Shown here: positions 24,778-29,404 of the stretch, in pieces
Layout: each line of letters begins with the position of its first letter
Position numbering within the stretch: position 1 is the stretch's first letter
NCBI GenBank assembly: GCA_900768635.1
Contig: CAAGDP010000056.1
Span: 1-29,404, forward strand
DNA length: 29,404 nucleotides
From: Enterobacterales bacterium
Lineage (GTDB): Bacteria > Pseudomonadota > Gammaproteobacteria > Enterobacterales > Succinivibrionaceae
Direction of reading: 5' to 3'
Notes under the pieces: model-generated
What the model was told of the DNA's origin: nothing
Seen by the model: only the letters and a program-made list of their open reading frames with translations
The model's database searches: none
Translations under genes and position numbers: made by a program

Positions 24778-25659
24778 ATGAGCATACTCATCGACAAGAA
24801 CACTAAGGTAATTTGTCAGGGTTTTACCGGATCTCAAGGTACCCTTCATTCCCAGCAGGCTATTGATTACGGTACGCAGCTTATGGGAGGTGTTACACCG
24901 GGTAAAGGTGGCATGACTCATCTGGATCGTCCGGTATTTAATACCGTAAGGGAAGCTGTAGATGCTACTGGCGCTACCGCATCATCTATTTTTATTCCAG
25001 CTCCTTTCTGTAAGGATGCTATTCTTGAGGCAGTGGATGCGGGTATCAAGTTGATTGTTACCATTACCGAAGGCATCCCTACTCTAGATATGCTTAAGCT
25101 GAAACCTGTACTGCGGGAGGCCGGAGTAAGAATGATAGGCCCTAACTGTCCTGGTATTGTAACTTCCGGAGAATGTAAAATCGGTATTATGCCGGGATAT
25201 ATTCATAAGAAAGGTAAAGTGGGTATTGTTTCCCGTTCCGGGACTCTGACTTATGAGGCCATCAAGCAGACTACTGATTATGGTTACGGACAGACAACCT
25301 GTGTAGGTATTGGAGGTGATCCAATTCCGGGATCAAACTTTATTGATATTCTCGAACTTTTCCAAAATGATCCGGAAACCGAGGCAATTGTTATGATTGG
25401 CGAAATAGGCGGAACAGCAGAGGAAGAGGCTGCAGAATTCATCAAGTCTAATGTAACCAAACCTGTAGTGTCTTATATTGCCGGTGCTACTGCTCCGAAA
25501 GGTAAGAGAATGGGACATGCCGGAGCGATTATTGCCGGAGGCCGGGGTACTGCAGCTGAGAAGTTTGCCGCTCTGGAAGCTGCCGGTGTTCATACTGTCC
25601 GTTCTATTGCTGATGTTGGCAAAGGTGTTCAGGAAGCTACTGGCTGGGCTCGTAGCTAA
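24778..25659 (+). CDS. sucD: Succinyl-CoA synthetase (ADP-forming) alpha subunit
   Basis: SucD carries the CoA site and the histidine that is phosphorylated during catalysis. The product is 293 aa. The CoA-binding Rossmann start is GFTGSQGTLHSQQAIDYGT, GPNCPGI and SRSGTLTYE follow, and the active His247 lies in MGHAGAIIAGG. It ends the sucCD operon, with a strong terminator 21 nt after the stop. Confidence 0.97.
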   Translation: MSILIDKNTKVICQGFTGSQGTLHSQQAIDYGTQLMGGVTPGKGGMTHLDRPVFNTVREAVDATGATASSIFIPAPFCKDAILEAVDAGIKLIVTITEGIPTLDMLKLKPVLREAGVRMIGPNCPGIVTSGECKIGIMPGYIHKKGKVGIVSRSGTLTYEAIKQTTDYGYGQTTCVGIGGDPIPGSNFIDILELFQNDPETEAIVMIGEIGGTAEEEAAEFIKSNVTKPVVSYIAGATAPKGKRMGHAGAIIAGGRGTAAEKFAALEAAGVHTVRSIADVGKGVQEATGWARS

Positions 25660-25680
25660 AATCCGGTATTTTAATTGCAT

Positions 25681-25721
25681 ATCTCGTATCAGTTTATATT
25701 GATGCGAGATTTTCTTTTTTT
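25681..25721 (+). terminator. Rho-independent terminator of sucCD
   Basis: Stem ATCTCG/CGAGAT continues past one mismatch into ATCA/TGAT with an 8-nt loop, and is followed by a T-rich tract TTTTCTTTTTTT. Confidence 0.9.
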
Positions 25722-25889
25722 GGGGGAGCATCTGACTGAATTAAAATATGAGTTTTCCATTTGTGCCTTCAGGATTCTTTAGGTGATCGGCGGTAAATGA
25801 GATTAACAGATTTAATTCCGGGGGGAAAACTCCTGTCGAAACAACTACCGGCTGGGATGTTCCAGTGGCCTGATATGGTTTGATTGGAC
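25722..25889. other. Short spacer between sucCD and asnS terminators
   Basis: I see no supported gene here. A 28-codon frame (25797-25883, starting MRLTDLIPGGK) is present but has no clear ribosome binding site and no known relative. Confidence 0.5.
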
Positions 25890-25913
25890 AAAAAAAGAGC
25901 ATCAGTGATGCTC
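25890..25913 (-). terminator. Rho-independent terminator of asnS
   Basis: On the - strand GAGCAT/ATGCTC with a short loop (symmetry extends to GAGCATCA/TGATGCTC) is followed by seven Ts. It lies 23 nt after the asnS stop. Confidence 0.9.
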
Positions 25914-25936
25914 CTTCTGTTGCTAAAAAACTGTAA

Positions 25937-27337
25937 TTAGAAGTCGGCGTTCCGAGGTGTTCTAGGGAATGGAATTACATCTCTCACATTTCCCATACCT
26001 GTTACGTAGACAACCAAACGCTCAAATCCCAGACCAAATCCGGAGTGAGGAACTGATCCGTAACGGCGTAAATCACGATACCACCAGTAATTATTTGGAT
26101 CCAGCTTCATTTCAGTCATACGACGATCCAGCTTGGCAAGATCATCTTCACGTTGAGATCCTCCGATAATTTCTCCTATTCCCGGAGCAAGGACATCCAT
26201 GGCTGCCACTGTTTTGCCATCATCGTTGAGCTTCATATAGAATGCTTTGATATCCTTAGGATAGTTCTTTACAACTACCGGAGCTTTAAAGTGCTCTTCA
26301 GCCAGATAGCGTTCGTGCTCAGACTGGAGATCCACACCCCATTCCACCGGATATTCAAATTTGCGTCCGCAGTTTTGCAGAATGGTGATGGCATCAGTAT
26401 AATCCACCTGAGCAAAATCTGAGTTAACAAAGTTCTGCAAACGGGTTATGACATCTTTATCAATGCGTTGGGCAAAGAATTCCAGATCATCCATCCGTTC
26501 GGCCAGCACTGCATTAAATACATATTTGAGCATACGTTCTGCAAGTCCGGCACAATCGTTAAGATCGTAGAATGCAACTTCTGGTTCAACCATCCAGAAT
26601 TCAGCCAGATGGCGTGTAGTGTTGGAGTTTTCGGCACGGAAAGTAGGTCCGAAAGTATAAACTTTGGACAGAGCACAGGCATAGGTTTCTGCACATAGCT
26701 GACCTGATACGGTCATAAAAGTCTGCTTGCCGAAGAAATCCTTATCATAATCTACTTTTCCATCCGGGGTTTTCGGTGGCTGATTAAGATCCAGGGTAGT
26801 TACCTGGAACATTTCTCCTGCACCTTCACAGTCAGAGGAGGTAATAAGCGGGGTGGATACCCACATAAAATCTTCAGACTGGAAAAAACGGTGAATGGCC
26901 TGTGCCAGACAGTTTCTGACACGCATTACAGCACCGATGACATTAGTGCGGGGACGCAGGTGGGCATATTCCCGGAGATATTCAATGGTATGACGTTTGG
27001 CTGACATCGGGTAGGAATCCGGCTCTTCTACCATTCCTACAATTTCCACTGCTGATGCCTGAATTTCATAAGCCTGACCGCTGCCCTGAGATTCGGCCAG
27101 AACTCCTGTAACTTTTACGGAGCAACCGGTGGTAAGTTTAAGTATTTCATTGTAGTTAGACAGGGTGTTAGGTACTACAGCCTGAATAGGGTTGAAGCAG
27201 GAACCGTCAGTAACGGCCAGGAAAGAAATACCTGCTTTAGAATCCCGTCTGGTTCTGATCCATCCCTGAACAGTGATCTCGGAGCCTACCGGAATTTTGT
27301 TTGCAATCAGCACATCCTTTACTAATGCGATGCTCAT
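25937..27337 (-). CDS. asnS: Asparaginyl-tRNA synthetase
   Basis: AsnS charges tRNA-Asn with asparagine. The 466-aa product equals the E. coli length. An N-terminal OB-fold anticodon-binding domain (ITVQGWIRTRRDSKAG) is followed by the class II catalytic domain: motif 2 FRAENSNTTRHLAEFWMVEP near residues 231-250 and motif 3 GFGLGFERLVVYVTG near 431. The C-terminus FPRTPRNADF is typical of AsnRS. The presence of a direct AsnRS means the cell need not rely on transamidation of Asp-tRNA-Asn. GGAGAT precedes the ATG. Confidence 0.97.
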   Translation of the reverse strand: MSIALVKDVLIANKIPVGSEITVQGWIRTRRDSKAGISFLAVTDGSCFNPIQAVVPNTLSNYNEILKLTTGCSVKVTGVLAESQGSGQAYEIQASAVEIVGMVEEPDSYPMSAKRHTIEYLREYAHLRPRTNVIGAVMRVRNCLAQAIHRFFQSEDFMWVSTPLITSSDCEGAGEMFQVTTLDLNQPPKTPDGKVDYDKDFFGKQTFMTVSGQLCAETYACALSKVYTFGPTFRAENSNTTRHLAEFWMVEPEVAFYDLNDCAGLAERMLKYVFNAVLAERMDDLEFFAQRIDKDVITRLQNFVNSDFAQVDYTDAITILQNCGRKFEYPVEWGVDLQSEHERYLAEEHFKAPVVVKNYPKDIKAFYMKLNDDGKTVAAMDVLAPGIGEIIGGSQREDDLAKLDRRMTEMKLDPNNYWWYRDLRRYGSVPHSGFGLGFERLVVYVTGMGNVRDVIPFPRTPRNADF

Positions 27338-27372
27338 TTTTTATCTCCAAAACAATCTTGCAATTGGGCTGT

Positions 27373-27400
27373 ATTTTAGCAAAAAAATGTCTCTTGTTCA
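27373..27400 (-). promoter_or_regulatory. Candidate promoter of asnS
   Basis: On the - strand an extended -10 (TGC then TAAAAT, 27373-27381) has TGAACA (27395-27400) at a 16-nt spacing. The leader would be about 30 nt. Confidence 0.5.
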
Positions 27401-27648
27401 CTATTGCCAGCGGAGAAGAAAGGGAAAGACTGTTAATGTTTTCAGCAGGAATTTACTTGAGAATACAAAAGGGACATCCTGTAATGTAAATGAAACTTAA
27501 AAGAATGGAGCAGTTGTTTTATATTCCGCTGAATGCAGAAAATGCAGGAAATTTCTCCTGGATGGTGTTATGTCAAGGTATTGTTAATATTTGTAAAATT
27601 AGTGCAAAGTTCAACAATTTTTTGTCGAGTTCAGGCATGTTCTTATTG
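27401..27648. other. Gene-free AT-rich spacer upstream of corA
   Basis: No supported gene. A frame of 60 codons on the + strand (27490-27672) overlaps the likely corA promoter and has no recognisable domain or good ribosome binding site, so I do not call it. Confidence 0.6.
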
Positions 27649-27654
27649 TATAAT
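27649..27654 (+). promoter_or_regulatory. Candidate -10 of corA
   Basis: A perfect TATAAT with no clear -35 at the ideal distance (TTGTCG is 21 nt upstream). Use of this site puts the start near 27661 and gives a 138-nt leader. Confidence 0.45.
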
Positions 27655-27660
27655 TACTCA

Positions 27661-27798
27661 GCTTTGCGTTGATTAGGCTCTTAACAGACAAATATTTCAG
27701 GGTAGCCCTGTAACCGGCAGTATGGCGGTAAGACAGAACTGTTGCTGTTCTGAAAAAAATTATTTTCGCCAGATTAAGATGAACGAGGAGGAAAAAAT
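27661..27798 (+). promoter_or_regulatory. Long structured 5' leader of corA
   Basis: Stems visible are CAGGG-TAG-CCCTG (27698-27710), ACCG/CGGT (about 27713-27729) and CAGAAC/GTTCTG (27734-27752). GGCG at about 27724 can instead pair with CGCC at about 27767, which would break the ACCG/CGGT stem. The leader ends with a strong GAGGAGG ribosome binding site. Magnesium-transporter leaders are known to sense Mg2+ in other bacteria; that this one does so is inference. Confidence 0.4.
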
Positions 27799-28746
27799 AT
27801 GATTACAGCATATATTTTAAATAACAAAGTCCTCGACGTCAGAAATCTTACAGTTGATGATACTTTACCGGAACATGCCATATGGCTGGATGCCTACAGT
27901 CCTGATGATGATGAACGCGAGTGGCTTAAAAATCTTTATGTAAGTGATGTGCCGGAAGAGGAAGAACTGGATGATATCGAAGCATCCTCCCGTTTTTATC
28001 AGGATAAGGACGGTGTTCATATTCTTTCCCTGTTCCCTCAGCGTATCGGTAATGAAACCAAAGGTGTTAACGTATCCTTTACCTTAAGAAACGGTTTACT
28101 TCTTTCCTTTCGTGAGGAAGATATAGGTGTGGTCCGCCTGTTGCGCCATTATATGCGTCATAATCAGGTGGAAATTCATGATGCTCTTGACATCCTTCTG
28201 GAACTGCAGGATTTGAAAGTGGAATACCTGTCAGATTTGATTGAGGATGGATACGGTGCACTGGAAGAAACTTCAGATCAGGTTTTAAACGGTAATGAAA
28301 TCCAGGAAACTCTTCGGGAACTGGTGTTTCAGGAACAGACCAACACCCAGATCCATCTGGCATTGGGAGATACCAGAAGAGCTTTGAGATATGTTCTGAA
28401 GGTTTTTCAAAATCAAATTGAACCAAATGCCCGCACTGAAATTGACGAAGTTCTTTCAGATATTGAATCTCTGCTGCCTCATACCCAGTTTCTCTTTGAC
28501 AAAATTAACTTCCAGCTTGAAGCTGCAATGGGTGTGACTAATCTGCAGCAGAACAGTATTATCAAAATCTTCTCAGTGGCGGCGGTAGTGTTCATGCCTC
28601 CTACATGGATTGCTTCCATTTACGGCATGAACTTCCGTCATATGCCGGAACTGGAGTGGGTTTTCGGTTATCCATTCTCCATTACCATGATGATTATTTC
28701 AGCTTTTGGTACCTATCTGTTTTTCCGTAAGAAAAAATGGCTGTAG
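27799..28746 (+). CDS. corA: Magnesium/cobalt transporter CorA
   Basis: CorA forms a pentameric inner-membrane channel for Mg2+ uptake (also Co2+ and Ni2+). The 315-aa length matches E. coli CorA (316). A large acidic cytoplasmic N-terminal domain with long helices precedes two C-terminal membrane segments. The signature YGMNF is at residues 275-279, followed by the MPELEW loop. The C-terminus FFRKKKWL is basic and cytoplasmic. The stop codon directly abuts the stop of the convergent Nudix gene. Confidence 0.97.
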   Translation: MITAYILNNKVLDVRNLTVDDTLPEHAIWLDAYSPDDDEREWLKNLYVSDVPEEEELDDIEASSRFYQDKDGVHILSLFPQRIGNETKGVNVSFTLRNGLLLSFREEDIGVVRLLRHYMRHNQVEIHDALDILLELQDLKVEYLSDLIEDGYGALEETSDQVLNGNEIQETLRELVFQEQTNTQIHLALGDTRRALRYVLKVFQNQIEPNARTEIDEVLSDIESLLPHTQFLFDKINFQLEAAMGVTNLQQNSIIKIFSVAAVVFMPPTWIASIYGMNFRHMPELEWVFGYPFSITMMIISAFGTYLFFRKKKWL

Positions 28747-29241
28747 TTATTTTTCAATTTCAGTGAGAATAATACGGAATGCTTCTATGGAGTCTGGAGT
28801 AAATTCAGCAGCCCGGGTTAGGATTTCTTCTCTGGTCATCATAATAACCCCTGCTACTTCAGATTCCTGAAGTTGCAGTTCACCCTGATAAACAGTGTAG
28901 TACAATCCTCCGAAGACCATATCAGGAGCTACTCCAAGCTGATGGATTCCACAGAATCGAAGCTTCTTTCCCTGAATACCCATTTCTTCATAAAGTTCAC
29001 GTAACGCACCCTCCTGGTAATCCTCACCGGTGCTAACTACGCCTCCGGTACAGGCATCAAGCATTCCCGGACAATAATCTTTGGTTTTAGTGCGAATTTG
29101 GACATAGAATTTGCCATTACCATCGGCAATAACAATATAGGTTGCACGGTGTGGGAGGTGATCTCTGCGCATTATCCGCCGGGGCACAGTATTTATCACC
29201 TGATTATTCTTATCAACAATATCCACCATTTCTTCTGTCAT
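28747..29241 (-). CDS. yfcD: Nudix hydrolase, YfcD-like
   Basis: This 164-aa Nudix family protein is closest in pattern to E. coli YfcD: HRATYIVIADGNGK, TKTKDYCPGMLDACTGG and EFTPDSIEAF. The Nudix box GX5EX7REUXEEXGU is complete: Gly67, Glu73, Arg81-Glu82, Glu85-Glu86 and Gly88. It should hydrolyse a nucleoside diphosphate linked to another group; the IPP-isomerase-like layout of this group leaves the substrate open. GGAG lies 10 nt before the ATG. An IS200-type element ends only 36 bp upstream, so the native promoter may have been displaced. Confidence 0.88.
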   Translation of the reverse strand: MTEEMVDIVDKNNQVINTVPRRIMRRDHLPHRATYIVIADGNGKFYVQIRTKTKDYCPGMLDACTGGVVSTGEDYQEGALRELYEEMGIQGKKLRFCGIHQLGVAPDMVFGGLYYTVYQGELQLQESEVAGVIMMTREEILTRAAEFTPDSIEAFRIILTEIEK

Positions 29242-29277
29242 AAGTCCGCATCTCCATTATATTCATAAATTTAATTA

Positions 29278-29319
29278 GGTTGCTCCTCCCACTACCTTTA
29301 GGTGGTGGGAGGAGCAACC
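29278..29319. repeat. 19-bp inverted repeat, likely end hairpin of an IS200-type element
   Basis: Two 19-nt arms (GGTTGCTCCTCCCACTACC and GGTGGTGGGAGGAGCAACC) pair with one T/G mismatch around a TTTA loop. It sits 6 bp beyond the tnpA stop. IS200/IS605 elements carry such subterminal hairpins as transposase recognition sites. No T-run follows on the tnpA strand, so it is not simply a terminator. Confidence 0.75.
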
Positions 29320-29325
29320 GACCTC

Positions 29326-29403
29326 CTATCCTTGAGGCTCTATGTATTTTTGTATAGTCGCTGACGATACTTCTCCAATACTACAAGCAAAGTATCCGTC
29401 TGA
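29326..29403 (-). CDS. tnpA: IS200-type transposase TnpA, C-terminal end (partial)
   Basis: The last 25 residues read SDGYFACSIGEVSSATIQKY followed by IEPQG and a TAG stop. They match the typical C-terminus of IS200/IS605 TnpA (HUH/Y1 transposase), including the final helix ending YIExQG. The frame is open to the window edge, so the gene continues to the right. Catalytic residues lie outside the window. Confidence 0.82.
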   Translation of the reverse strand, partial: SDGYFACSIGEVSSATIQKYIEPQG

Positions 29404-29404
29404 C

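Larger units (their letters stand above)
29278..29404 (-). mobile_element. IS200-type insertion sequence, one end (partial)
   Basis: The tnpA 3' end and the adjacent end hairpin define one terminus of a single-strand-transposing IS200/IS605-family element. The exact boundary lies within a few bases of 29278. The element continues beyond the window, and I cannot say whether it carries tnpB. Confidence 0.75.

Noticed and set aside
25797..25883. 28-codon frame between sucD and asnS
   Set aside because: Length is within chance expectation, with no clear Shine-Dalgarno and no known small protein match.
27490..27672. 60-codon open frame upstream of corA
   Set aside because: No good ribosome binding site, no domain, and it runs across the likely corA -10.
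27698..27730. Resemblance of the corA leader (ACCGGCAGTATGGCGGTAA) to part of an FMN riboswitch
   Set aside because: Only a short stretch resembles the ACCGGCGGTA core. The rest of the six-stem FMN consensus is absent and corA is not a flavin gene.

Overview
The window reads as a chromosomal segment of a moderately AT-rich Gram-negative gammaproteobacterium. It carries LolCDE, LpxK and KdsB (outer-membrane biogenesis), a type II citrate synthase, an atypical PilZ gene beside mfd and lolCDE (an arrangement I recall from Vibrio and relatives), and a YfcD-like Nudix protein. The anaerobic family Succinivibrionaceae is my best guess, but this is inference and no rRNA is present to settle it.

Layout. 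1-210: possible 3' tail of an unknown gene and a hairpin. 211-3742 (-): two overlapping YddA-type ABC exporter half-transporters. 3891-5279 (+): cysS. 5479-5985 (-): unknown periplasmic protein. 6108-7079 (+): repeat-rich probable lipoprotein. 7158-11222 (-): mfd preceded by a PilZ-like gene. 11435-14598 (+): lolC-lolD-lolE with 8-nt overlaps. 14691-16086 (-): two DedA-family membrane proteins. 16132-20043: a low-coding, very AT-rich accessory stretch with two paralogous DUF2846-type lipoproteins and a decayed AAA-ATPase-like gene fragment. 20044-21795 (+): lpxK-kdsB. 21864-23198 (-): gltA. 23603-25659 (+): sucC-sucD behind a long structured leader. 25937-27337 (-): asnS. 27799-28746 (+): corA behind another long leader. 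28747-29241 (-): Nudix hydrolase, followed at the right edge by the end hairpin and the 3' end of an IS200-type tnpA.

How the genes fit together. Much of the window serves the envelope: LolCDE moves lipoproteins to the outer membrane, at least three lipoprotein-like genes lie in the window, LpxK and KdsB supply lipid A and Kdo, and DedA and YddA-like proteins act in the inner membrane. gltA and sucCD sit back to back without the sdh and sucAB genes found between them in E. coli, which suggests a rearranged or branched TCA pathway.

The observations most worth checking are the sucC and corA leaders with mutually exclusive hairpins, the tandem lipoproteins in an AT-rich island with a palindromic operator-like site, and the in-frame 39-bp repeat array. 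I found no tRNA, rRNA or CRISPR array, and no clearly new defence or biosynthetic system.
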